Below are positions 14,566-21,459 of a stretch of 26,272 nt of DNA, one piece after another. This DNA comes from CAYRHS01 sp964424125 (GTDB taxonomy: Bacteria > Actinomycetota > Acidimicrobiia > IMCC26256 > JAOSJL01). Location of the stretch: positions 1-26,272 of the forward strand of contig CAYRHS010000023.1 of NCBI GenBank assembly GCA_964424125.1, in the 5' to 3' direction. The stretch's first letter is position 1. Each line of letters starts with the position of its first letter. Position numbers and translations under genes: made by a program. Under the pieces are notes generated by a model, which saw nothing but the letters and a program-made list of their open reading frames with translations, did no database searches and was not told where the DNA came from.

Positions 14566-15410
14566 GCGTCGAGCCGGAACGCGGCGACCGCGTTGTCGTG
14601 GAGGAACCGGCGCCGCACGCCCTCGTCGAGGCCGAGGGCGTCCACCTGGTCGAGCGCGCGCTCGAAGTCGAGGATCGGCCAGTCGGTCGCCCAGATGCAC
14701 TTGTCGCGCCCGAAGGTCGTGAGGAAGTGCAAGAAGCGCTCCGGGAAGTGCCTGGGGAGGTGCGCGCTCGTGTCGATCCAGATGTTCGGGTGCTTCCAGG
14801 CGATCGCGATCATCTCCTCGGTCCAGGGCCAGCCGATGTGCCCAGCCACGATGCGCAGCTCGGGGAAGTCGACCGCGATCCGGTCGACGTGCAGCGGCTT
14901 GCCCGTGTGGGAGCTGTAGGTCGGCGGCCCGGTGTTCCCGACCTGGAACTGGACCGCGACGTCGAGCTCGATGCATGCCGCGTAGATCGGATACCACTGG
15001 GCGACGTCGGGTGGCCGGTCCTGGAGGAACGGCTCGATCTTCAGCCCGCGGAAGCCCAGGACCTCGACCTGCCGGCGGAGGTCGTCGACCGCGGCCATCA
15101 CGCCGTCGGGCCCGAAGGGGTCCACGGAGCCGATCCCGACGAGCCGGTCGGGCCAACGCCGGACAGTTGCCTCGACCGCGTCGACGGGGATCAGCGGGCC
15201 CGCCGAGCACAGCGCGCGGTCGACGCCCGCCGCGTCCATCTCCTCGATCAGCGCCTCCACCGGGAATCCTTCCCGGAGGCGCCGGGCGCCTTCCCCGCCG
15301 TACTTGTCGACGAGCGCGAAGTTGCGATCCGGCATGGCGCCCACGATCTCCGGCGTCCACGGCTGGACCCACGCGTCGAGGACCGGATGGCCGTAATCTC
15401 GGTTGCCCAC
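14562..15410 (-). CDS. Amidohydrolase family 2 protein, divergent metal site
   Basis: This 282-residue protein is a compact amidohydrolase-2 relative. The start is GTG 15410, with a GAGGGAG ribosome-binding site 5 bases upstream; the open frame extends to 15617 but overlaps the divergent promoter and VOC gene. The opening strand VLDAWVQPWTPE occupies the place of the metal-binding DxHxH, with W-x-Q instead, so the first two metal His are missing. Later parts look normal: FRGLKIEPFLQDRPPD, VQFQVGNTGPP, ELRIVAGHIGWPWTEEM, IWIDTSAH and the Asp-bearing CIWATDWPILDFERAL. It heads the operon with two ACADs and the CaiB-like protein. It may be a hydratase/lyase-like enzyme with a reduced metal site, or have no catalytic metal; sequence alone cannot decide. 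Confidence 0.85.
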   Translation of the reverse strand: MGNRDYGHPVLDAWVQPWTPEIVGAMPDRNFALVDKYGGEGARRLREGFPVEALIEEMDAAGVDRALCSAGPLIPVDAVEATVRRWPDRLVGIGSVDPFGPDGVMAAVDDLRRQVEVLGFRGLKIEPFLQDRPPDVAQWYPIYAACIELDVAVQFQVGNTGPPTYSSHTGKPLHVDRIAVDFPELRIVAGHIGWPWTEEMIAIAWKHPNIWIDTSAHLPRHFPERFLHFLTTFGRDKCIWATDWPILDFERALDQVDALGLDEGVRRRFLHDNAVAAFRLDA

Positions 15411-15411
15411 C

Positions 15412-15440
15412 TTGGCTCCCTCGTATCGTCTGAATAATCT
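15412..15440 (+). promoter_or_regulatory. Putative promoter of the VOC/cyclo-ligase unit
   Basis: TTGGCT (15412-15417) and TAATCT (15435-15440, fits TAnnnT) are separated by 17 bases on the + strand. The predicted start near 15447 leaves a leader of about 78 bases before the ATG at 15525. The shared 20-bp element covers the -10 box. The box match is modest. Confidence 0.35.
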
Positions 15441-15448
15441 GGCTGATT
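15429..15448 (+). promoter_or_regulatory. Shared 20-bp element, copy 1 (TCTGAATAATCTGGCTGATT)
   Basis: This AT-rich element lies between the divergent amidohydrolase/ACAD operon and the VOC gene. It matches 15 of 20 bases of the element at 23822-23841, in a second divergent promoter of the window. It also holds a short inverted repeat AATC-N5-GATT (15436-15448). A common transcription factor is the simplest explanation. Confidence 0.5.
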
Positions 15449-15524
15449 CGTTCGTCGGCGTGCAACCAGAGCGACCGCGCGCCGCCGCCACTGCCAGCAC
15501 GACACCCCGAGACGAGGACACAGC

Positions 15525-15941
15525 ATGGCCCGACGAAGTCACCACGTCGCGTGCGTCACCGACGACCGCGACGCAGTCGTCCGCTTCCTGACCGAGGTCG
15601 TCGGCCTCGAGGCCCACGGCGAGCTACACGCGCCGCCGGAATCCTGCAGTGCAATCCTCGGCTGGCCCGAGGACAACCCCGGAGCCGACGGAACGATGCT
15701 GGGCGAGGGACCCGGCGGGCTGGTCGAGGTGATCGAGATCCCCGCCGCGCTGCGCGACCGCGTGCAGCCGAACATCTCCCTCGCGAGCTTCGCCACCCCC
15801 GATCTCGAGGACCGAGTCGAGGCCGCGCGCCGGTCCGGCGCCGAGGTCTCCGACGTGATCGGGACCGAGGAGCTCGGGCTCCAGGGCAGCGTAGCCCGCG
15901 TCGGCGGGATCGCCTTCGAGCTCCTTCGATTCGGCGCCTGA
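15525..15941 (+). CDS. VOC (glyoxalase/dioxygenase) superfamily protein
   Basis: This 138-residue single-module protein has the vicinal-oxygen-chelate pattern. HHVACVTDDRDAVVRFLTEVVGLEAHGE is the first beta-alpha-beta unit with a metal-ligand His. GEGPGGLVEVIEIP ends the first half, ISLASFATPDLEDRVEAARRSGAEV is the second unit, and SVARVGGIAFELLRFG carries the C-terminal Glu ligand. Family members are glyoxalases, epimerases such as methylmalonyl-CoA epimerase, or extradiol dioxygenases; this one is too generic to assign. The ATG at 15525 has a GAGG ribosome-binding site about 8 bases upstream. It is followed 4 bases later by the cyclo-ligase-like gene and is divergent from the amidohydrolase/ACAD operon. 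Confidence 0.85.
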   Translation: MARRSHHVACVTDDRDAVVRFLTEVVGLEAHGELHAPPESCSAILGWPEDNPGADGTMLGEGPGGLVEVIEIPAALRDRVQPNISLASFATPDLEDRVEAARRSGAEVSDVIGTEELGLQGSVARVGGIAFELLRFGA

Positions 15942-15945
15942 GCCC

Positions 15946-16728
15946 GTGTCCGCAGCGGGCGCGGGTGCCGGGAGCGCCGCCGGAGCGGACACGAGCGCGG
16001 CGCAGCGCCGGATCCGCGAGGAGGTGTGGGAGCGGCTGCGCGGCGTCGCGCGGCCCGACTCGCGGTTCCACTGGGACTTCTCCTCGTTCATCCCCGATTT
16101 CGAGGGCAGCGACGCCTGCGTGGAGCCGATCCGGGCCCTCGCTGCCTACCAGCGCGCCGACACGGTCTTCGTCACGCCGGACAACTGCATGGAGACGCTG
16201 CGCCGCGCCGTGCTCGACGACGGGAAGGCGCTGCTCACGACCAGCTATGGCATCACGCGCGGGTTCTTCCTCACCCGTCCGGAGGACGTGCCGCCCGAGC
16301 AACGCGAGGTGGCCGCCACCCTGGACGGGCTCGAGCGCTTCGCGCGCTCCGTCACCGTGGACGACGTCGCGGCCCTCGGCCCGCTCCCGCTGCTCGTGAC
16401 CGGGGCCTCGGCCGTCACGACGACGGGGCTGCGACTCGGGAAGGGGCATGGCTTCTTCGATCTGGAATGGGCGCTGCTCTGGGAGCTCGGAACCCTCGAC
16501 GCGACGGTCGAGGCCGTGGCGCTCGTCCACGACTGCCAGGTCGTCCGATCGGACACCCCACCGGCTCCGCACGACGTGGTCGTCGACTGGATCGTGACGC
16601 CGACCGGGATCCGCCGCGTCCGGAGCGGCGCGCACGATCCGGGGCGCGTGCGCTGGGAGGACGTCGACGTCCCGCTGCTCGAGTCGATCCCCGTACTCGG
16701 GGAGCTGCGGGCGCGCGCGACTCGCTAG
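15946..16728 (+). CDS. 5-formyltetrahydrofolate cyclo-ligase family protein (MTHFS-like)
   Basis: This 260-residue protein resembles the ATP-dependent cyclo-ligases that turn 5-formyl-THF into 5,10-methenyl-THF. The N-terminal helix QRRIREEVWERLRG is followed by DTVFVTPDNCMETLRRAVLDDGKALL. The ATP/Mg loop is at residues 165-172 as GKGHGFFD (family GxGxGxxD), followed by LEWALLWELGTLD. After it come VALVHDCQVV and PHDVVVDWIVTPTGIRR, the conserved His-Asp-x-x-Val-D-x-I-x-T-P end. It is longer than the housekeeping enzyme and closer to the MTHFSD-like branch, so its true substrate is uncertain. The start is GTG 15946, 4 bases after the VOC stop, with no clear ribosome-binding site, which implies coupling. 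Its stop overlaps the convergent sulfatase stop. Confidence 0.82.
   Translation: MSAAGAGAGSAAGADTSAAQRRIREEVWERLRGVARPDSRFHWDFSSFIPDFEGSDACVEPIRALAAYQRADTVFVTPDNCMETLRRAVLDDGKALLTTSYGITRGFFLTRPEDVPPEQREVAATLDGLERFARSVTVDDVAALGPLPLLVTGASAVTTTGLRLGKGHGFFDLEWALLWELGTLDATVEAVALVHDCQVVRSDTPPAPHDVVVDWIVTPTGIRRVRSGAHDPGRVRWEDVDVPLLESIPVLGELRARATR
16725..16728. other. CTAG serving as stop codon on both strands
   Basis: The palindrome CTAG holds the TAG stop of the + strand cyclo-ligase-like gene (16726-16728) and, on the minus strand, the TAG stop of the sulfatase gene (16727-16725). The convergent genes overlap by four bases and leave no room for an intergenic terminator. Confidence 0.9.
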
Positions 16729-18278
16729 AAGATCGACTCGACGGGGAGGGGCTCGGCGCGCGCCTCCACCAGGTGCGCGCGCAGGTCGGCGACGAGATCG
16801 TCGCGCAGGCTCCGACGAGCGGGATCGTCCCAGAGGTTGTCCCACTGGAGCGGATCCTCGGTGCAGTCGTACAGCTCGCCCTCGGTGCCGTCGCAGCAAG
16901 AGCTCGCCTCGTACGCGGTGCAGATCCAGCCGTCGCGGTAGATGGTCCGCATGGGGAGGTCGAGGCCGGGGAGGGAGCAGTCCCATTCGGTGAGCACGCG
17001 TTCCCGTTGCGAACCGCGGGCGACGGGGAGCGGCTCGCCCTGCATCCACTCCGGCACCGGCAGCCCCGCGAGCTCGCAGAACGTCGGGGCCAGGTCGATC
17101 TGGCCCACGGGTTCCGCGATCTCGGTCGGGGTCACGCCCGCGGCGGGCGCCGGGCGCCAGACCAGCGGCAGGCGCATCAGGGCGTCGACGTGGAACGGGC
17201 CCTTGAACAGGAGCCCGAAGTCTCCCTGGAGCTCGCCGTGGTCGGTCGTGAAGAAGACGTCCGTGCGGTCCCGCCAGCCCCGCCGGTCGATCGCCTCGAG
17301 CACATGGCCGCAGGCCTCGTCGATGAGCTCGTTCTCGACGTGGACCAGGGCGTTGACCTCGCGAACCTGGTCGTGGGTCAGCTCGCGGGGTCGGTAGGGC
17401 GGACCGAATTGGTTGGCGACGCTCGCGTCGAACGCCTCCATCCACTGGCGCGGCTTGGCGTCGAGGATGCGCTCGGTGCGCTCCACCGAGCCCGGATGCC
17501 CGCGCGGGAGCTCGACGTGGCGCCACGGGACCCGAGAGATCTCCGACGCCGGCGGGTCCCAGGGACCGTGCGGGTCCGGGAAGCTCATCCAGACGAACCA
17601 GTGGTCCTCGTCGCCGAGCTCCTCGAGCAGCGCGATCGTGCGACGTGCAACCCAATCGGTGTGGTAGGCGGCGCGCGGCATCGGATTGGCCTTCGTGTCC
17701 GGGGCGCCCGTCTCCGCGAATCCGAGGACCGCGGCGTCACCGGACCCGAGCGGGAGGAAACCCTCCCACGCACCCGGGTAGTGCTCGTCGAGCCAGCGGT
17801 CGTAATGGAACTGGCCCCGCCAGTAGCCGTGGCACGCGAGCTCCACGTGCTCGAAGCCTCGGTACGGTCCGGTCGAGCCCGAGCTCGCCATGCGGTTCTC
17901 GAGCCAGTGGAAGGGCGCCTCGGGATCCGGTCCGAGGTACTTCTTGTCGACGTTGGGCTCGAAGTGGGCCTTCCCCACGAGCCCGGTGCGGTAGCCACCG
18001 GCCTCGTGCAGGTACCGCGCCACGCTCGGCGCCGCGGGCGGCAGCGCGATCCCGTTCTGGATCACGCCGTGCGTGCGCGGGTACTGCCCGGTGAGAATCG
18101 TGGACCGTGCGGGCGAGCAGAGCGTGTTCTGGCAGTGCGCGCGTCGGAAGTTGAGGCCGCTCGCCGCGAGCCCGTCGACCACCGGGGTCCGGGCGTACCG
18201 CTGGCCGTTGGCACCGATGGAGTCATAGCGCTGCTGGTCGGTGGTGACGAGGAGGATGTTGCGCCCGGTGCTCGTCAC
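16725..18278 (-). CDS. Type I sulfatase (formylglycine-dependent)
   Basis: This 517-residue sulfatase hydrolyses sulfate esters. The maturation motif is CSPARSTILTG with Cys54, the residue converted to formylglycine by FGE in this family. The metal site begins NILLVTTDQQRYD (Asp14) and continues with KAHFEP and FFTTDHGELQGDFGLLFKGPFH. The segment FVWMSFPDPHGPW and the C-terminal LYDCTEDPLQWDNLWDDP are typical of choline-sulfatase/arylsulfatase-like enzymes. There is no signal peptide, so it is probably cytoplasmic. The start is GTG 18278 with a GAGGAG ribosome-binding site, 10 bases after the P450 stop. Pairing with a P450 suggests it frees the sulfate group of a sulfated lipid or terpenoid, but choline sulfate-like substrates cannot be excluded. 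Confidence 0.92.
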   Translation of the reverse strand: MTSTGRNILLVTTDQQRYDSIGANGQRYARTPVVDGLAASGLNFRRAHCQNTLCSPARSTILTGQYPRTHGVIQNGIALPPAAPSVARYLHEAGGYRTGLVGKAHFEPNVDKKYLGPDPEAPFHWLENRMASSGSTGPYRGFEHVELACHGYWRGQFHYDRWLDEHYPGAWEGFLPLGSGDAAVLGFAETGAPDTKANPMPRAAYHTDWVARRTIALLEELGDEDHWFVWMSFPDPHGPWDPPASEISRVPWRHVELPRGHPGSVERTERILDAKPRQWMEAFDASVANQFGPPYRPRELTHDQVREVNALVHVENELIDEACGHVLEAIDRRGWRDRTDVFFTTDHGELQGDFGLLFKGPFHVDALMRLPLVWRPAPAAGVTPTEIAEPVGQIDLAPTFCELAGLPVPEWMQGEPLPVARGSQRERVLTEWDCSLPGLDLPMRTIYRDGWICTAYEASSCCDGTEGELYDCTEDPLQWDNLWDDPARRSLRDDLVADLRAHLVEARAEPLPVESIF

Positions 18279-18288
18279 GATCTCCTCG

Positions 18289-19449
18289 TCAGTCGAACTC
18301 CACCGGCACGGATTCGAAGCCCCGCATGAAGGGCCCGTGGAGGTGCCGCCGACGCGCGGTGGGGTCGACCCGGAAGGGTGGCATACGGGCGAGGAGCTGT
18401 TCCACCGCTACACGTTGCTCCAGGCGCACCAGCGGCGCCCCGAGGCAGAAGTGGGCGCCGGCGGCGAAGGTCAGGTGCCGGTTGGGCCGACGCGTGATCT
18501 CGAACTCGTCCGGGCGCTCGAACACGTCGGGATCGCGGTTGGCCGAACCGAGGAGCACGAGCACGACGTCGCCCTCACGCATCGTCTCGCCGTGCAGCTC
18601 GACGTCGCGACGCAGGGTCCGGATGTCTCCTTGCACGGGGGCGTCGAAGCGGAGGATCTCCTCCATCGCGTCGGGGATCAAGGACGGATCCTCACGCAGG
18701 CGCTGCTGGACGTCCGTGCGAACCCCGAGCTCGTAGGCGATGTTGGTCATGTGGAACACCGTCGTCTCGATCCCGGCGAAGAACAGGAGCAGCACCATCC
18801 CCACCTGCTCCTCGACGGAGAGGTGCTCCGCGTCGACCTCGACCTCGACCATCGCGGTCATCAGGTCGTCACGGGGTGCCGTCCTGCGCTCCTCGAGCGC
18901 GGCGGCGAAGTAGGCGAAGCACTGCAGCAACGCCTCCGTGCCCCGCTCGGTCCCGGGTTCGCCGATCATGCGGTCGGCCCATTCCCGAAACTGCTCCCGC
19001 TCCTCGGTCGGGACGCCGACGATGTCGGAGATGGCACGGACGGGGACGAGGTCCGCGAAGGCGGGGACGAGGTCCACCCGGCGTTCGCCCTCGAAGGCGT
19101 CAACGAACTCGTCGACGCTGGCGCGCAGCCGGTCCTCGAGCGCGGCCACCCGTCGGGGCGTGAACGCCCGACTGACCAGCCCGCGCAGGCGCGTGTGCTC
19201 GGGCGGGTCCATGACGACCATGCTCGGCGGCGTGCCCGCCAGGTCCTGGCCGAGGATGATGCCGCCCGCGTTCGAGTAGGTCTCGTGGTCGCGCAACGCC
19301 TCCCGGACGTCGCGGTCACGCGAGATGGCGAAGAAGCGCCCTTCGGGGTCTCGGTAGCAGGGTCGCTCTTGACGCAGGATCTCGTAGATCGGGAACGGGT
19401 CGTCCTGCACGGCGGGGTCGTACGGATCGAAGAGCTTCGTCGTCGGCAC
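18289..19449 (-). CDS. Cytochrome P450 (bacterial class I)
   Basis: This 386-residue soluble P450 hydroxylates hydrophobic substrates with electrons from separate ferredoxin/reductase proteins, none of which is encoded here. Landmarks are DPYDPAVQDDPFPIYEILRQE at the start, DPPEHTRLRGLVSRAF (C-helix) and FFAGIETTVFHM (I-helix Thr). Further on are EEILRFDAP (ExxR), ANRDPDVFERPDEFEITRRPNRHL, and FAAGAHFCLGAPLVRLE with heme-ligand Cys335. The start is GTG 19449, with a GAGG about 6 bases upstream. It is followed by the sulfatase after 10 bases, so the two form an operon. The upstream side carries two palindromes at 19474-19510, implying tight repressor control. The substrate is unknown. Confidence 0.93.
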   Translation of the reverse strand: MPTTKLFDPYDPAVQDDPFPIYEILRQERPCYRDPEGRFFAISRDRDVREALRDHETYSNAGGIILGQDLAGTPPSMVVMDPPEHTRLRGLVSRAFTPRRVAALEDRLRASVDEFVDAFEGERRVDLVPAFADLVPVRAISDIVGVPTEEREQFREWADRMIGEPGTERGTEALLQCFAYFAAALEERRTAPRDDLMTAMVEVEVDAEHLSVEEQVGMVLLLFFAGIETTVFHMTNIAYELGVRTDVQQRLREDPSLIPDAMEEILRFDAPVQGDIRTLRRDVELHGETMREGDVVLVLLGSANRDPDVFERPDEFEITRRPNRHLTFAAGAHFCLGAPLVRLEQRVAVEQLLARMPPFRVDPTARRRHLHGPFMRGFESVPVEFD

Positions 19450-19473
19450 GGCCTCTACCCCCCGAGCTCAGTC

Positions 19474-19489
19474 CTGACCGGGCGGTTAG
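19474..19489. promoter_or_regulatory. Operator candidate 1: CTGACCG-GG-CGGTTAG
   Basis: This 16-bp inverted repeat has 7-base arms with one mismatch and a 2-base spacer, between the divergent P450 and cytosine deaminase genes. It is the first half of a double site; the second half follows after one base. The CTrACCG/CGGTyAG half-sites are shared by both. Confidence 0.6.
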
Positions 19490-19490
19490 G

Positions 19491-19510
19491 CTAACCGATC
19501 ATTCGGTCAG
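19491..19510. promoter_or_regulatory. Operator candidate 2: CTAACCG-ATCATT-CGGTCAG
   Basis: This is a second palindrome with the same half-sites, a 6-base spacer and one mismatch. Its left arm (19491-19497) pairs perfectly with the right arm of site 1 (19483-19489), forming an overlapping 15-bp palindrome centred on 19490. The outer arms CTGACCG (19474) and CGGTCAG (19504) are also perfect partners. The layout fits cooperative binding of two TetR/GntR-like dimers that control both genes. Confidence 0.6.
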
Positions 19511-19524
19511 CCTCGGGGGTGCCG

Positions 19525-20046
19525 ATGAGCGACGTGGGCGGTTGGGCGCAGACCTGGGAGCTGTGCGAGCGGAACCTCGCCGAGCACGGGGTGCCCGCGG
19601 CGGCCGTGCTCGTGCGCGAGGCCGACGGCGAGATCCTCGGTCGGGGCCGGAACCTCCGCTACCAGGAGGGCGACCTGACGGCGCACGCGCACGTCGAGGC
19701 GTTGCGTGACGCGGGCCTGCTCACCCCCGAGGAGATCGCCGGGACCTACTTCGTCTCCACCGCCGTCCCCTGCATGATGTGCGCGGGGATGATGGTCCAC
19801 TACCGGTTCCCGAGGAACTACTCGGGCCTCCCCCACTTCGAGGGCTTCGGGAGCCCCAGCGAGCAGTTCCTGGCCGAGAACGGGGTCGAGGTCGTCGACC
19901 TCGAGCGCCACGAGGTCCTCGACGCGTGGATCTCCTACATCCGCGAACATCCCCAGGATTGGTGGCACGACATCGGGATGAGCGCCGAGGACCTCGACTT
20001 CGACTCGCTGTACGCGATGCTCGGGATCGACCGCACCGACGGGTGA
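19525..20046 (+). CDS. Cytosine deaminase-like (Fcy1-type) nucleobase/nucleoside deaminase
   Basis: This 173-residue zinc deaminase has the zinc/catalytic residues His56 and Glu58 (AHVEAL) and the Cys pair Cys83 and Cys86 (PCMMC). These bind zinc and activate water for hydrolytic deamination. Its C-terminal segment EVLDAWISYIREHPQDWWHDIG closely resembles the end of yeast cytosine deaminase Fcy1 (IDERPQDWFEDIG), which makes cytosine or a related pyrimidine the best guess. The normal HAE is HVE here. The ATG at 19525 is chosen, with GGGGG upstream; a GTG at 19519 is also possible. It is divergent from the P450 and runs with a 4-base overlap into the MFS gene, suggesting uptake plus deamination of a shared compound. 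Confidence 0.85.
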   Translation: MSDVGGWAQTWELCERNLAEHGVPAAAVLVREADGEILGRGRNLRYQEGDLTAHAHVEALRDAGLLTPEEIAGTYFVSTAVPCMMCAGMMVHYRFPRNYSGLPHFEGFGSPSEQFLAENGVEVVDLERHEVLDAWISYIREHPQDWWHDIGMSAEDLDFDSLYAMLGIDRTDG

Positions 20047-21398
20047 GGCCGCGACTACGCGGCCGTCGAACAGCGGCGATGCCCTTCGGCCTCGGGCCGG
20101 CGGCCGTCCTCACGTTCATCACGGTCGCCGAGACCGCGTCGTCCGGGATCGTTCCCGGCACCCTGCCGCTCCTCCAGGACGAGTTCGGGTTCGGCGACGC
20201 GGCCGGAGGAGCGATCCCCTTCGCCACGGTGCTCGTCGGAGCCCTGTTCCTGCTGCCCGCCGGCTACGCGACCGACCACTTCCGTCGCACCAGGATCCTC
20301 GCAGCCGCGATGGTGATTATGGCCCTCGCGGTTCTCGGCAGCGCCTTCGCGGTCAGCTTCGCGATGATCTTCGCCCTCCAGGTCGCGTTCGGGACCGCGA
20401 ACACCTTCGACAACCCCGCCCTGAACAGCGCGCTCGTCGACTACTACGCGCCGTCCGTCCGCGGACGGCTCTTCGCCGTCCAGCGGCTCGGCTTCGTGCT
20501 GGGCTTCTCCGTGGGCGTGGCCGTGGCGGGGGTGGTGGGCGACGTCTTCGGGTGGCGGTGGTCGTTCGTCACGCTCGCCCCCGTGCTGATCGTGGCCGCG
20601 GTCTCCGCCGTCGCGCTGCCCGAGCCCCGGCGCGGAGCACTGGACCGGGAGCCCGAGGACACGCCCGATGGGACCGTCGCCGCGCTCGATGCCCTGGCCG
20701 AAGCCGAGGTCGAGCTCGAGCACGAGCGGCCGAGCTGGCGGCAGTACGCGTCGGACGCTCGGGAGCTCTGGCGCATCCGGACGGTCCGGCTGCTCGTGCT
20801 CGGCCAGCTCGTCGCGATCTTCGGCTTCAACGGCCTCTCCTTCTGGTTCACGAGCTTCTTCGAGCGCACCCACGACCTCTCCGAGGGCGCCGCGGCCGGC
20901 CTCACCGGTCTCATCGGGGTGGTCTCGGGCATCGGCGGCTCCCTGGCCGGGGGCATCGTCGGCGATCGCCTGGCCCGACGCGGCCCGGCTCCCCGCATCA
21001 CGCTCATCGCCGGCGTGCTCGCCGCGGGGTCGATCTTCATGGCCGCGGGGCTCGCGCTACCGATCCTCGGTCCCCAGCTCCTGCTTGCCCTCGCCGGCGC
21101 GACGTGCGTCGCCGCCGCGTTCCCCAACCTCGCAGCCGCCTACGCAGACGTGCTGCCCGGGGTGCGTCGCGGCACAGGGTTCGCCCTCTACTTCTTCGTC
21201 AGCGCACTCGGCGTCGCGTTCGGTCCGCTCTTCATGGGCGGCATCTCGGCACTCAGCGGCTCACTGCGCGTCGGGATGGTGAGCGCGATGGTCGTCTCGA
21301 TCCCGGGCGCGCTCGTGATCCTGCGTGGTCGGACCACAGCCGCGACCGATGCGGCCGCGGCCCGCGGCGCCGTCTCTGACGGTCAGCTCGACGCGTAG
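20043..21398 (+). CDS. Major facilitator superfamily transporter
   Basis: This roughly 451-residue integral membrane protein has about 12 hydrophobic segments split by a central charged loop (residues around 200-240, containing PEDTPDG and ALAEAEVELEHERPSW). The cytoplasmic motif A appears after TM2 as GYATDHFRRTR and again in the second half as GGIVGDRLARRGPAPR, the signature of the family. The start is uncertain. GTG 20043 overlaps the deaminase stop as GTGA, the coupling used all over this window, whereas ATG 20079 would give 439 residues and lacks a good ribosome-binding site. Import of a nucleobase or export of a product is possible given the deaminase neighbour. Substrate and direction cannot be derived from sequence. 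Confidence 0.88.
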   Translation: MRPRLRGRRTAAMPFGLGPAAVLTFITVAETASSGIVPGTLPLLQDEFGFGDAAGGAIPFATVLVGALFLLPAGYATDHFRRTRILAAAMVIMALAVLGSAFAVSFAMIFALQVAFGTANTFDNPALNSALVDYYAPSVRGRLFAVQRLGFVLGFSVGVAVAGVVGDVFGWRWSFVTLAPVLIVAAVSAVALPEPRRGALDREPEDTPDGTVAALDALAEAEVELEHERPSWRQYASDARELWRIRTVRLLVLGQLVAIFGFNGLSFWFTSFFERTHDLSEGAAAGLTGLIGVVSGIGGSLAGGIVGDRLARRGPAPRITLIAGVLAAGSIFMAAGLALPILGPQLLLALAGATCVAAAFPNLAAAYADVLPGVRRGTGFALYFFVSALGVAFGPLFMGGISALSGSLRVGMVSAMVVSIPGALVILRGRTTAATDAAAARGAVSDGQLDA

Positions 21399-21459
21399 TC
21401 GATCCACACGCTCTTGGCCTCGATCCGTTCGTGGCGCCGTATCGGAAGCGGCCGTTGCG

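Noticed and set aside
12256..14919. An 887-codon open frame on the + strand
   Set aside because: Antisense to two well-supported acyl-CoA dehydrogenase genes; the product is Arg/Ala/Pro-rich with no recognisable fold.
16026..18329. A 767-codon open frame on the + strand
   Set aside because: It crosses the cyclo-ligase-like gene in another frame and lies antisense to the sulfatase, which has clear catalytic motifs on the minus strand.
21399..21459. Terminator between the convergent MFS and LLM genes
   Set aside because: I see no stem longer than 4-5 bp and no T-run in this 61-base gap.
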